This document shows, piece by piece, positions 10,638 to 18,934 of a stretch of 64,000 nucleotides of DNA. The stretch is from Streptomyces humidus. GTDB taxonomy: Bacteria > Actinomycetota > Actinomycetes > Streptomycetales > Streptomycetaceae. Location of the stretch: positions 124,001 through 188,000 of the forward strand of contig NZ_BMTL01000017.1 of the NCBI RefSeq assembly GCF_014649655.1, written 5' to 3'. The translations under genes were made by a program, and so were the position numbers. The first letter of the stretch is position 1. Every line of letters starts with the position of its first letter. The notes beneath the pieces were generated by a model. That model had not been told where the DNA came from, ran no database searches, and saw only the letters and a program-made list of their open reading frames with translations.

Positions 10638-11809
10638 GCGGGGCCCCCTTCCAGCGTGCTCCGTGAGCGGCTGCGGTCCAGGTAGGAGCCGGCCTGCCGG
10701 AGTTCGGCCGTGAGGTTCTCCACGGTGACCGCCATCGCCTCGGTCGCCTGCGCCTTGTAGGTGTCGATGGCGTCGAGGGTGCGGTAGATCTGCTGGAAGG
10801 CGGACCGCAGGGCCTCCGCGCCGACGGCCGGGTCGGCGGCGATGCGCTGGATCTCCCCGCTCTGCGTCGCGAGCATCTCCGCGTTTCCCCGGACGAGGTC
10901 CTCGGTGGTCCCGCGCAGGGCGTCGACCTGCTCGATCACCTTCTTCTGGTGGTCGAGCGCGGAGGCCAGCATGACCGAGACGCGCAGCGCCGAGACCGTG
11001 GTCGTGGCGGCCCGCTCGACGCCCTTGACCAGCTCCTCGTTGTTGCGGCGTACGACGTCCATCGCGAGGTAGCCCTGAGCGCACACCGCGAGCTGGGTGA
11101 GCAGGTCCTGGTGCTTCTGCCGGACCGGGAAGAGGACGTCGGCCCGCAGACCGTCGGCCCGCTCCGGGTCGGCGGCCTCGGCCACGGCGATCTGCCGCTC
11201 GACGGCCGCGTCCAGGGCGTCGGTCAGCACCACGTACTCCTGGAGCTTGCCCATGGTCTCCCAGAGCCGCACGCGTTCGGTCTGCAGCGCGGCGTTGTCG
11301 CGCCGCAGTTCGTCCTGCCCGCCGCGCAGCGAGCCCACGATCCGGTTCAGCGTGCCCTGCGCGGACGCGTACTTGGCGACGTGGTCGCGCAGCCTGTTGC
11401 CGCCGGGCAGCCGGGACAGGAACCTGCGCCCCCTGGCGGCCGGAAGATCACGCGGGTCCAGGTCCTCGACCACCCGCCGCAGTGCCACGAGCGAGCCCGC
11501 GACCTTCGATTGGGCGTCCCCGCCCTTGTCCGGCAGGCTTCTGACGGTCCGCTCCAGCATGCGGTTGGACTGCGCGGCGGCCGTGCGCATCTCGCCGGCG
11601 CCCAGCGCGGTGATCTCGCCGACCTTGCCCGCGAACTCGGGTGAGCGGGCGTCGAGCGCGGCGAGCCCTTCGACGTACGCGGCGGCCCTGGCCGTCATGT
11701 CCGCACGGACGGACTCCTCGACCGGGACGAGTCCGCCGGCCTTCTCGCGCGGCACGGCCGCGACGGCCTCGGGCGGGGTGAGAGTGAACGTGGAGGTGTC
11801 ATCGGACAT
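10634..11809 (-). CDS. TelA-like toxic anion resistance family protein
   Basis: A 391-residue, almost wholly helical soluble protein of the TelA/YceH (toxic anion resistance) family. The central region SRLPGGNRLRDHVAKYASAQ and the segment ALDHQKKVIEQVDALRGTTE fit the family pattern of long coiled helices. There is no signal peptide, so it is cytosolic or membrane-peripheral. The family name comes from plasmid tellurite resistance, but chromosomal members are mostly linked to envelope stress, so tellurite resistance should not be assumed. It is second in the four-gene operon: its start overlaps the upstream gene by 11 bp and its stop overlaps the VWA gene by 4 bp. Confidence 0.85.
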   Translation of the reverse strand: MSDDTSTFTLTPPEAVAAVPREKAGGLVPVEESVRADMTARAAAYVEGLAALDARSPEFAGKVGEITALGAGEMRTAAAQSNRMLERTVRSLPDKGGDAQSKVAGSLVALRRVVEDLDPRDLPAARGRRFLSRLPGGNRLRDHVAKYASAQGTLNRIVGSLRGGQDELRRDNAALQTERVRLWETMGKLQEYVVLTDALDAAVERQIAVAEAADPERADGLRADVLFPVRQKHQDLLTQLAVCAQGYLAMDVVRRNNEELVKGVERAATTTVSALRVSVMLASALDHQKKVIEQVDALRGTTEDLVRGNAEMLATQSGEIQRIAADPAVGAEALRSAFQQIYRTLDAIDTYKAQATEAMAVTVENLTAELRQAGSYLDRSRSRSTLEGGPA

Positions 11810-12914
11810 GTGCTGTTCCCCTCTGTCCGCGCGCCCGTCGCGCCAGCTCGTGCAGCACCGCGGAGGTGGGCACGGGCGCCTGGCGGACGCCGGTCAGTTG
11901 CTGCTTCAGGTAGGTGGTGGCCGAGGCGAACCCGGCGGCGACGCCCTGCGGGCGGAACCCGTGCCGGATCTCCAGCTTGCGCAACGCCGGGTCGGCCGAA
12001 AGGAGCCGGGCGACGGCGCTGCCGTTCTCGGTGAGCGGCACGGCCGTGTGGTCGCTGTTGACGGTGGTGTCCGGGTAGAGCACCACCAGGTCGTCAGGTT
12101 GCCGCCCGTCGGCCAGCAGCGAGGCGACCTGCGACTCGTAGACCAGGACGAGCGGATTGCCGGCGCCGCTGACGAAGTCCCGGAAGGCGGCGTCCGTGCT
12201 GGACTGCTGGGCCCCCTGGACACTGACCAGCTTGTGCAGCAGCGGCGCCGTCCGCTCGACCTCGGCGTCACTCGCGACCACCTTGCCGCCGTTGGCGACG
12301 CAGGACGCGGCGGCGAGGTACAGCGCGCCCGAGCTGGACGTCCCGGGGTCGGTGCTGGAGAGGTAGAGGGTGCCGGTCAGCTCCCCGTACTTCGACGCGC
12401 CCTCGAGCTGCTGCCAGGTCCGGTCGTCACGGGCCGCGTCGAGGTAGGCGGCCATCTTCAGCGTGCCGCGGTGCGCGGCGTCCAGCGTGGCCAGACCGCC
12501 TGCCGCGAGCACCCCGGCGGCGTTCCGGTGCGCCACGACCACGAGCGGCGAGTAGAAGGGGCGGGGAAGGGCCCCGCGCACCTTGTACTTCGCGGCCAGT
12601 TCGGCGGCGGGGGCCTGACTGGAGGGGAGGGCGAGGTCGTAGCCCCTCAGGTCCAGCCCCTCCATGGCCCAGGATCCGGAGGTCTCGGCCTTGACGGTGT
12701 AGCCCTTGGCGGCGAGGGCCTTCACCACGTCCGGGTCGGCGAAGAACTCCGCCTTCTCCGACCCGATCACCATCCGCACGGTCTTCGTTGCCGTGCTCTT
12801 GTCCCCTTCGCTGCGGCTCGCGACGACGGCGACCACCACGCCCGTCATCAGCAGCACCGCGAGGACGATTCCTGCGATTCGTCTCACGGGAGGAGCGTGC
12901 TCCCGGAACCCCAC
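11799..12914 (-). CDS. Membrane-anchored solute-binding-like protein, first gene of TelA operon
   Basis: A 371-residue protein with one N-terminal hydrophobic segment (residues ~12-33, IAGIVLAVLLMTGVVVAVVA) and no lipobox cysteine, so it is probably anchored with its bulk outside. The rest resembles a periplasmic-type solute-binding fold (VRMVIGSEKAEFFADPDVVK, then FYSPLVVVAHRNAAG). The same fold class appears to form the first half of the VWA lipoprotein two genes downstream. The ligand is unknown, and no ABC permease or ATPase is nearby, which makes ordinary nutrient uptake unlikely. It leads the operon; the promoter should lie in the 90 bp before it. Confidence 0.75.
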   Translation of the reverse strand: MGFREHAPPVRRIAGIVLAVLLMTGVVVAVVASRSEGDKSTATKTVRMVIGSEKAEFFADPDVVKALAAKGYTVKAETSGSWAMEGLDLRGYDLALPSSQAPAAELAAKYKVRGALPRPFYSPLVVVAHRNAAGVLAAGGLATLDAAHRGTLKMAAYLDAARDDRTWQQLEGASKYGELTGTLYLSSTDPGTSSSGALYLAAASCVANGGKVVASDAEVERTAPLLHKLVSVQGAQQSSTDAAFRDFVSGAGNPLVLVYESQVASLLADGRQPDDLVVLYPDTTVNSDHTAVPLTENGSAVARLLSADPALRKLEIRHGFRPQGVAAGFASATTYLKQQLTGVRQAPVPTSAVLHELARRARGQRGTAHVR

Positions 12915-13004
12915 GTTCCCGGGTGGACCGGGTGAACGGGGGGTGAAGGGGGTGCCCCGGAACTCAACGGGAGCGGAAGGTTCCCCTTGCGCCCCGGCGG
13001 CGCG

Positions 13005-13595
13005 TCACTCCACGCGGTCGCCGGCCTTCCCGTAGCGCCGGAAGTCGGCGGTCTCCACGGTCCAGGGGCCGAAGGGGACCTTGTCTCCGTAGATGTACGA
13101 CTCCAGGCGGGTGTAACGCCCCGCGCACGGCTCGCAGTGCACCTCGACCGTGCCCTTGCGCGGGTCGACGATCATGTAGTGGGGGATGCCCATGGCGGGG
13201 TAGTCGGCGAGCTTCTCGATCAGGTCGTTGTTCGGGTTCGACGGCGAGACGATCTCGACGACGGCGAGCACCTGGGTGACGTCCACGGCCAGACCGGGCT
13301 CGTCCAGCGTGTCCTCGGGGATGACCACGGCATCGGGAAGACGCATGCGGGCGATCGCGGGATGCTCGATCTCGGGACCGTTCTCGCAGACGTAGCCCGG
13401 GTGAGTGAGAGGAATCTGGGCGTTCAACTGGTTGCGGATACGGCGGATCGTGCCCTCATGCCGCTTCGAGGGGCACATCATCGCCAGTATCGGCCCGGCG
13501 GGACCGATCTCGACGCTCCAGGCCCCCTCAAGTCCCTCGGCGTAGGCCCCGAGTTGTTCGGCGATCGCGCGCATCTTCGCGTAGTCCATGCCCAT
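13005..13595 (-). CDS. Uma2 family (DUF820) endonuclease-like protein
   Basis: A 196-residue member of the Uma2/DUF820 family, which adopts a PD-(D/E)XK restriction-endonuclease-like fold. The expected acidic core is visible: RLPDAVVIPED followed by VLAVVEIVSPSNPNND, then KLADYPAMGIPHYMIVDP. Streptomyces genomes carry many paralogues, and their biological role is unresolved. It is a single gene, 90 bp upstream of the TelA operon on the same strand. I use the first Met (MGMDYAKM); a TACCAT hexamer lies six bases upstream and no ribosome binding site is evident. Confidence 0.88.
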   Translation of the reverse strand: MGMDYAKMRAIAEQLGAYAEGLEGAWSVEIGPAGPILAMMCPSKRHEGTIRRIRNQLNAQIPLTHPGYVCENGPEIEHPAIARMRLPDAVVIPEDTLDEPGLAVDVTQVLAVVEIVSPSNPNNDLIEKLADYPAMGIPHYMIVDPRKGTVEVHCEPCAGRYTRLESYIYGDKVPFGPWTVETADFRRYGKAGDRVE

Positions 13596-13622
13596 ATCGA
13601 CATGGTACGGAGGAAAATGGCG

Positions 13623-13660
13623 CCCGGTCCGCGCGTCGCTGCGGGTGCACGCGGACCGGG
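13623..13660 (-). terminator. Hairpin terminator after small helical protein gene
   Basis: An 11-bp perfect stem, CCCGGTCCGCG with CGCGGACCGGG, around a 16-base loop lies 27 bp beyond the stop of the next minus-strand gene and before the Uma2 gene. Confidence 0.55.
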
Positions 13661-13686
13661 GCCGTTCAGTGACCCCGGGGAGGGGA

Positions 13687-14130
13687 TCAGCCGGTGGCGC
13701 TCAGTTCGCCGGCGCCGACCAGCGCGGCGGCGTGCGCGTCCATGCGCTGGGCCGCCAGGATCGCCGCCGAGGTGTCCGCGCGGGAGGCGGCGACCAGCAG
13801 GGCCCGGCCGGCCAGGGCGTGGGCCCGCTCGTGCGCGGCCGTCGGGCGAGGCCTCGGATCCGGGCCGGCGGGCAGGGGTGCGCGGGCCGGTGTCCGGCCG
13901 CCCCGCAGCCGGGTGACCTGCTGCGCGAGCCGTGCGGCCGCGGTGTCCAGGTCGGCGGAGGGCGCCACTGCACGCAGTTCGTCGGTGACGGCGAGCAGTG
14001 CCGCGAGATGACCTGCCAGCTGGATGTCCAGCTCCTCCCCGCGGGAACGGTGGGGGAAGTCCGGGGGCGTGTCGGCCATCGTGGTGTCGACGGACCCACG
14101 GGAGGAAGGGGTGCGGACCGGTTCGTACAT
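13687..14130 (-). CDS. Conserved actinobacterial helical protein, function unknown
   Basis: A 147-residue protein that I take to be a conserved Streptomyces family of unknown function. It is helical with an alanine-rich core (ELDIQLAGHLAALLAVTDEL), a variable proline/arginine-rich middle (~residues 80-98) and a second conserved helical block (HERAHALAGRALLVAASRAD). There are no membrane segments or catalytic motifs. A CAGGAGG ribosome binding site precedes the ATG at good spacing. It lies downstream of the aminotransferase gene on the same strand, 90 bp away, with its own terminator. Confidence 0.75.
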   Translation of the reverse strand: MYEPVRTPSSRGSVDTTMADTPPDFPHRSRGEELDIQLAGHLAALLAVTDELRAVAPSADLDTAAARLAQQVTRLRGGRTPARAPLPAGPDPRPRPTAAHERAHALAGRALLVAASRADTSAAILAAQRMDAHAAALVGAGELSATG

Positions 14131-14220
14131 GAGGATGGCCTCCTGTGCTGTCAGGAAACCATCCTAGCTTGGAATTCGTCTAAAGTTGCGTCGTTCGTAA
14201 ACTCGCTGGCGGAACGAGGT

Positions 14221-15432
14221 TTAAGGCTGGCTGTAGCCGTCCAGGAAGCGGGCGATCCGGCCGACCGCGTCCCGCAGGTCCGTCGCCGAGGGGAGGGTGA
14301 CGACCCGGAAGTGGTCGGGCTCCGGCCAGTTGAAGCCGGTGCCCTGGACGACCATGATCTTCTCCCGGCGCAGCAGGTCGAGGACCATCCGGCGGTCGTC
14401 CTTGATCTTGTAGACGGCCGGGTCCAGGCGCGGGAAGAGGTACAGCGCCCCCTTCGGCCGGACGCACGTCACGCCCGGGATCTGCGTCAGCAGCTCGTAC
14501 GCCGTGTCCAGCTGCTCCTTGAGCCGTCCGCCCGGCAGCACCAGGTCGTCGATCGTCTGGCGTCCGCTGAGCGCGGCCACCACCCCGTGCTGGCCCGGCA
14601 TGTTCGCGCACAGGCGCATGTTCGCCAGGATCGTCAGACCCTCGATGTAGGAGTCGGCGTGCGCGCGCGGGCCGGAGATCGCCATCCAGCCGACCCGGTA
14701 GCCGGCCACCCGGTACGCCTTCGACATGCCGTTGAAGGTGAGGGTGAGCAGATCCGGGGCGACCTTGGCGGTCGGGGTGTGGGTGGCGCCGTCGTAGAGG
14801 ATCTTGTCGTAGATCTCGTCCGAGCAGACCAGCAGGTTGTGGCGGCGGGCGATGTCGGTCAGGCCCCGCACCATCGCCTCGTCGTAAACCGCTCCCGTCG
14901 GGTTGTTCGGGTTGATGATGACGATCGCCTTGGTGCGGTCGGTGACCTTGCGCTCGACGTCCGCGAGGTCCGGCATCCAGTCCGACTGCTCGTCGCACCG
15001 GTAGTGCACGGCGGTGCCGCCGGAGAGCGACACGGCCGCGGTCCACAGCGGGTAGTCCGGGGCCGGGACCAGGACTTCGTCGCCGTCGTCCAGCAGACCC
15101 TGCATCGCCATGACGATCAGCTCGGAGACTCCGTTGCCGATGAAGACGTGCTCGACGTCCGTCTCGATGCCGAGCGTCTGGTTGTGCATCACGACGGCCC
15201 TGCGCGCGGCCAGCAGCCCCTTGGCGTCGCCGTAGCCGTGCGCCGTCGAGACGTTGCGGAGGATGTCCTCCAGGATCTCCGCCGGGCAGTCGAACCCGAA
15301 GGCGGCCGGGTTGCCGGTGTTCAGCTTGAGGATGCGGTGGCCGGCCGCTTCCAGGCGCATCGCCTCCTCGAGAACCGGGCCCCGGATCTCGTAACAGACG
15401 TTGGCGAGCTTGGTCGACTGGATCACCTGCAT
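14221..15432 (-). CDS. PLP-dependent aminotransferase, AlaA type
   Basis: A 403-residue fold-type I aminotransferase very similar over its length to E. coli AlaA (glutamate-pyruvate transaminase). Matching stretches include NVCYEIRGPVLEEA, VPAPDYPLWTAAVSLSGG and VIINPNNPTGAVYDEA, and the PLP lysine lies in FNGMSKAYRVAGYRVGWM. The likely role is transfer of an amino group between glutamate and pyruvate or a related 2-oxo acid; exact specificity is inferred. I start at the ATG at 15432 because homology begins there; an in-frame upstream extension to 15546 lacks conserved sequence. The gene stands alone, divergent from the next. Confidence 0.92.
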   Translation of the reverse strand: MQVIQSTKLANVCYEIRGPVLEEAMRLEAAGHRILKLNTGNPAAFGFDCPAEILEDILRNVSTAHGYGDAKGLLAARRAVVMHNQTLGIETDVEHVFIGNGVSELIVMAMQGLLDDGDEVLVPAPDYPLWTAAVSLSGGTAVHYRCDEQSDWMPDLADVERKVTDRTKAIVIINPNNPTGAVYDEAMVRGLTDIARRHNLLVCSDEIYDKILYDGATHTPTAKVAPDLLTLTFNGMSKAYRVAGYRVGWMAISGPRAHADSYIEGLTILANMRLCANMPGQHGVVAALSGRQTIDDLVLPGGRLKEQLDTAYELLTQIPGVTCVRPKGALYLFPRLDPAVYKIKDDRRMVLDLLRREKIMVVQGTGFNWPEPDHFRVVTLPSATDLRDAVGRIARFLDGYSQP

Positions 15433-15530
15433 GTCTGGGAGCTTACGGCCCGGTAACGCTCCACGGGGCGTGTTTTCCGCCACGCGAGACGGGTGATTTG
15501 GTGGGTTATCGCCGACGGTGTCGCGGGCGG

Positions 15531-15569
15531 TTGTCCCAGCTGTCACGTCTGTCCCTACAATTCCGGGTC
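15531..15569 (+). promoter_or_regulatory. Candidate leaderless promoter of single-TM protein gene
   Basis: TTGTCC (15531-15536) and TACAAT (15556-15561) are separated by 19 bases. The ATG at 15570 starts eight bases after the -10, with no ribosome binding site between, so the message is probably leaderless or nearly so. Confidence 0.5.
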
Positions 15570-16187
15570 ATGTCCAGGCCAGGTGAAGATGACGCGTCCC
15601 AGGTGGGGCCTAACGTGTATCACCCGTACGCCGTGACCGACCCGGCCCCGTACGAGCGGTACGTCGACCCGGCGGCGGCCCACGGGTGGGAGAACGCCTA
15701 CGACGAGACCCAGCGGCTTCCCCCGGTCCCGCCGCCCGCGGCGGTGGGCGGACGCGCGGACCGCCGGCGCGCCGCGCGCCCGCCGGCCGGGCGGCGCGCG
15801 CGCCGGGCGGGGGTCGCCGCGGGGGCGGCCGGGGTGGTCTCGCTGGCCGTGCTGATCGTGGCGCCGAGCTGGTCCGGATCGTCCGACGGGGGTGGGCCGG
15901 GCGAGCGGGGCGGCACGCGGTCCGCGCCGGACGGCGTCGTGGGCGGATCCGGCGCGCCGTCCCCCTCGCCGACCGCTTCCGACGGGACGGCCGGGTCCGC
16001 GGGGGCGTCCGCGTCCCCCTCCGCCCGGGGGCTGTCGTCCCCGGCGGTCGCCACGGCCGAGGCGCCCCCGGCCGTCACGTCCTCCGGCCCTGCGGCGTCC
16101 ACGTCCGCGAGCGCCGCGCCCGCCGGTCCCGGGTCCTCCGTCGGGAAGGGCAAGGGGGGCCGGGGGCGGGGCAAGGGGGGCAGGTAG
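15570..16187 (+). CDS. Single-pass membrane protein with low-complexity tail
   Basis: A 205-residue protein of unknown function. Residues 1-60 are hydrophilic and rich in Pro, Tyr and Asp (VGPNVYHPYAVTDPAPYERY). A strongly basic run follows, then one hydrophobic helix near residues ~80-98 (AGAAGVVSLAVLIVAPSW). The rest is a Ser/Ala/Pro/Gly-rich spacer ending in a basic GKGKGGRGRGKGGR tail. By the positive-inside rule the N-terminus would be cytosolic and the tail outside. No recognised domain is present. The start is placed at an ATG eight bases after a good -10 hexamer. Confidence 0.7.
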   Translation: MSRPGEDDASQVGPNVYHPYAVTDPAPYERYVDPAAAHGWENAYDETQRLPPVPPPAAVGGRADRRRAARPPAGRRARRAGVAAGAAGVVSLAVLIVAPSWSGSSDGGGPGERGGTRSAPDGVVGGSGAPSPSPTASDGTAGSAGASASPSARGLSSPAVATAEAPPAVTSSGPAASTSASAAPAGPGSSVGKGKGGRGRGKGGR

Positions 16188-16360
16188 GCGGGTGGCGGCG
16201 CCCGTGGGGGCGTGCGCGCGGACAGTAAGCGGAATGCTCCCGTCCGGTGGCTGGAAACCCACCCTTGTTCTCCCCTCTCGGCGCACCAACAATGCGCATG
16301 ACAAAAGCAACGGACGGCCGGAAGATCTCCGGTCGTCCTGTCATAAGAGGGGACCCCCAC

Positions 16361-17263
16361 ATGAGAAAGCCTCTCGTCGCCGCGCTCTTCGCCCTGGCCA
16401 TCGCCGGAGCGGGCGCGGCGCCCGCCGTCGCCGCGCCGGCCGGCGCGACGCCCGCGACCCCGGCCGCGGCCCCGGCGTCCGCCCTCACGGCCACGACGGC
16501 CGCGACCCGGGCGGCCGCCCCCGCGCTGCGGGCCGTCAACCTCGCCGGCACCGTCGCGCTCAGCAACTGCTCCGGGTCGGTCATCCGCTTCCCGAGCTCC
16601 CTCGACACCGACCCGGCGCTGGTGCTCTCCAACGGGCACTGCCTGTCGACCGGCTTCCCCGGGCCGGGCGAGGTGCTCGTCAACCAGGCCTCCAGCCGCA
16701 CGTTCGGCCTGCTCAACTCCGCCGGCACCAAGGTCGCCACCCTGCGCGCGAGCAAGCTGGCCTACGGGACGATGACCGACACGGACGTCTCGATCTACCA
16801 GCTGACCAGCACCTACGCGTCGATCAAGAGCGCGTACGGGATCTCCGCGCTGACCGTGCAGGACACCCACCCGGTTGCCGGGACCGCGATCACGGTGGCG
16901 TCCGGCTACTGGAAGCGGCTCTACAGCTGCAACGTCGACGGGTTCGTCTACCGCCTCAAGGAGGGCGACTGGACCTGGAAGGACTCGGTCCGTTACACCT
17001 CCGCCTGCCAGACCATCGGCGGCACCTCCGGCTCGCCGGTGATCGACCAGTCCACCGGCAAGGTCGTCGCCGTCAACAACACCGGCAACGAGGACGGCCA
17101 GCGCTGCACGGAGAACAACCCGTGCGAGGTCGACGCGAACGGCAACGTCACCGTTCGCCAGGGCATCAACTACGCCCAGGAGACCTACCTGATCCCGGCC
17201 TGCTTCACCACCGGCAACCAGCTCAGCCTGAACAAGGCCGGGTGCACCCTGCCCAAGCCGTAG
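16361..17263 (+). CDS. Secreted trypsin-like serine protease
   Basis: A 300-residue secreted S1-family protease. The signal peptide (MRKPLVAALFALAIAGAGAA, with a probable AxA cut near residue 25) is followed by an Ala/Thr-rich propeptide-like stretch to about residue 56. The catalytic triad is visible: His93 in SNGHCLS, Asp142 in TDTDVSIY, and Ser223 in GGTSGSPV. Cysteines around His93 and in the C-terminal part suggest disulfides. AAGAGGGGA at 16345-16353 is a strong ribosome binding site eight bases before the ATG, so longer upstream reading frames are not used. The gene is monocistronic and converges with the D-aminoacylase gene 22 bp away. Confidence 0.92.
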   Translation: MRKPLVAALFALAIAGAGAAPAVAAPAGATPATPAAAPASALTATTAATRAAAPALRAVNLAGTVALSNCSGSVIRFPSSLDTDPALVLSNGHCLSTGFPGPGEVLVNQASSRTFGLLNSAGTKVATLRASKLAYGTMTDTDVSIYQLTSTYASIKSAYGISALTVQDTHPVAGTAITVASGYWKRLYSCNVDGFVYRLKEGDWTWKDSVRYTSACQTIGGTSGSPVIDQSTGKVVAVNNTGNEDGQRCTENNPCEVDANGNVTVRQGINYAQETYLIPACFTTGNQLSLNKAGCTLPKP

Positions 17264-17285
17264 GGCGAGGCGGCCGGGCGTTCCG

Positions 17286-18911
17286 TCACACGGGACTGCG
17301 ACGGACCGCCCGTCCGGCCAGCACGTCCGTACGGCGGCCGTCCTCGATCACGAAGCGGCCGTCGACCAGGACGTGCGGGATGCCCGTGGGCAGGGTGCGC
17401 GGGGACTCGTACGTCGAGCCCGCCGCCACCGTCCCCGGGTCGAACAGCACCAGGTCGGCCCGGTACCCCTCGCGGACCAGGCCCCGGTCCGGCAGCCGCA
17501 GCCGGGCCGCCGGGCGGCCGGTCAGGTGCGCCACGCACTCCTCCAGCGACATCAGCCCCGACTCCCGCACGTAGTGGCCGAGGTAGCGCGGGAAGGCGCC
17601 GTACGCGCGCGGGTGCGGCTTCGCACCCGTCAGGATGCCGTCGGAGCCGCCCGTGTGGGCGCGGTGGCGCATGATCGCGCGCACGTTCTCCTCGTGGCCG
17701 ACGTGCTGCAGGATCGTCGGGCCGAGCCCGTCGTCGGTCAGCAGGCGGCGCGCCGTCGCCCACGGCGTCTCGCCCAGCAGGGCGGCCGACGCGTGGACCG
17801 TGCGGCCGACGAAGTCGCCCAGCGCCGGGTCGGTCACGCCCGAGATCTCGATCGTCTCCCAGTCCACCGGCACTCCGTGGCAGCCGTCGGAGCCGGTCAC
17901 CTCCAGGTCGTGGCGGATGCGTTCGGCCGTCGCGTCGTCCGCCAGGCGGCGCAGGACCTCCGCCGGACCGCCCTCGCTCGCCCAGCCGGGCAGCAGGGCC
18001 GCCAGCGTGGTGCAGCCGGCGGTGTAGGGGTAGGTGTCGAAGCTGATGTCCGCGCCCGAGTCGAGCGCCTCGTCCAGCAGGGCCAGCAGTTCCGGGGCCA
18101 GGCCCTCGTTCACGCCGAAGTTCACGGTGGCGTGGGCCAGATGGAGGGCGCACCCCGCGTTCGCGGTCAGCTCCACCATCTCCGCGTACGCCTCCAGCGC
18201 GCCGGCGCCGTAACTGCGGTGGTGGGGGCAGTAGTAGCCGCCGTACCGCGCCACCACCCGGCACAGTTCGCCCAGTTCGGCGTTCCCGGCGTACATGCCG
18301 GGCGGGTAGGTCAGCCCGGACGACAGGCCGACCGCGCCCTGCTCCAGGCCCTCCGCCACCAGCCGCCGCATCCGGTCCAGCTCCGCCGGCGTCGCGGGGC
18401 GGCCCTCCCAGCCGACGACGAGGGCGCGGACCGTGCCCTGGGGGACGAGGTAGGCCGCGTTGACGGCGATGCCGCGGCCGTCGAAACCGTGGTCCAGCCG
18501 GTCCAGGTACTCGCCCACCGACCGCCAGTCGAAGTCGACGTCGTCGCCGGGGCCGTTCCACCCGGCGACGGCCCGGCGCACGCCGGCGAGGGTGGAGTCG
18601 TCCACCGGCGCGTACGACAGCCCGTCCTGGCCGAGGACCTCGAGGGTCACGCCCTGGGCGGCCTTGGCGCTGTGGTCGGGGTCGCGCAGCAGGGCGAGGT
18701 CGCTGTGGGCGTGCATGTCGATGAAGCCGGGGGACAGGACGAGCCCCTCCGCGTCCAGCTCCCGCACGGCCCTCGGGCGCTGGCAGCCCGCGGCCGCGGC
18801 CTCCTTGACGATCGCGACGATCCTGCCGTCGTCGACCACCACGTCCGCACGGTAGGAGTCCGCGCCGCTGCCGTCGACGACGTCGGCGTCCCGGATGACG
18901 AGGTCTTCCAT
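17286..18911 (-). CDS. N-acyl-D-amino-acid deacylase (D-aminoacylase)
   Basis: A 541-residue member of the amidohydrolase superfamily, D-aminoacylase group, which frees D-amino acids from N-acyl derivatives in the cytosol. The metal-binding HxH is in GFIDMHAHSDL (His67, His69). Other family features are the EVLGQDGLSYAP, GLSSGLTYPPGMYAG and SFDTYPYTAG segments and the C-terminal ADLVLFDP block. GGAGGC precedes the ATG at 18911. It lies 23 bp downstream of the DSD1-type gene on the same strand, so the two form an operon in which a deacylated D-amino acid can be passed to a PLP enzyme. Confidence 0.92.
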   Translation of the reverse strand: MEDLVIRDADVVDGSGADSYRADVVVDDGRIVAIVKEAAAAGCQRPRAVRELDAEGLVLSPGFIDMHAHSDLALLRDPDHSAKAAQGVTLEVLGQDGLSYAPVDDSTLAGVRRAVAGWNGPGDDVDFDWRSVGEYLDRLDHGFDGRGIAVNAAYLVPQGTVRALVVGWEGRPATPAELDRMRRLVAEGLEQGAVGLSSGLTYPPGMYAGNAELGELCRVVARYGGYYCPHHRSYGAGALEAYAEMVELTANAGCALHLAHATVNFGVNEGLAPELLALLDEALDSGADISFDTYPYTAGCTTLAALLPGWASEGGPAEVLRRLADDATAERIRHDLEVTGSDGCHGVPVDWETIEISGVTDPALGDFVGRTVHASAALLGETPWATARRLLTDDGLGPTILQHVGHEENVRAIMRHRAHTGGSDGILTGAKPHPRAYGAFPRYLGHYVRESGLMSLEECVAHLTGRPAARLRLPDRGLVREGYRADLVLFDPGTVAAGSTYESPRTLPTGIPHVLVDGRFVIEDGRRTDVLAGRAVRRSPV

Positions 18912-18934
18912 GATCGGCCTCCGGCTCGGGCGGG

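Noticed and set aside
10634..11809. Tellurite resistance determinant
   Set aside because: TelA-family membership alone does not show resistance; most chromosomal members have other or unknown roles.
16247..16360. N-terminal extension of the serine protease
   Set aside because: It would put over 35 residues before a clear signal peptide; the ribosome binding site at 16345-16353 supports the ATG at 16361.
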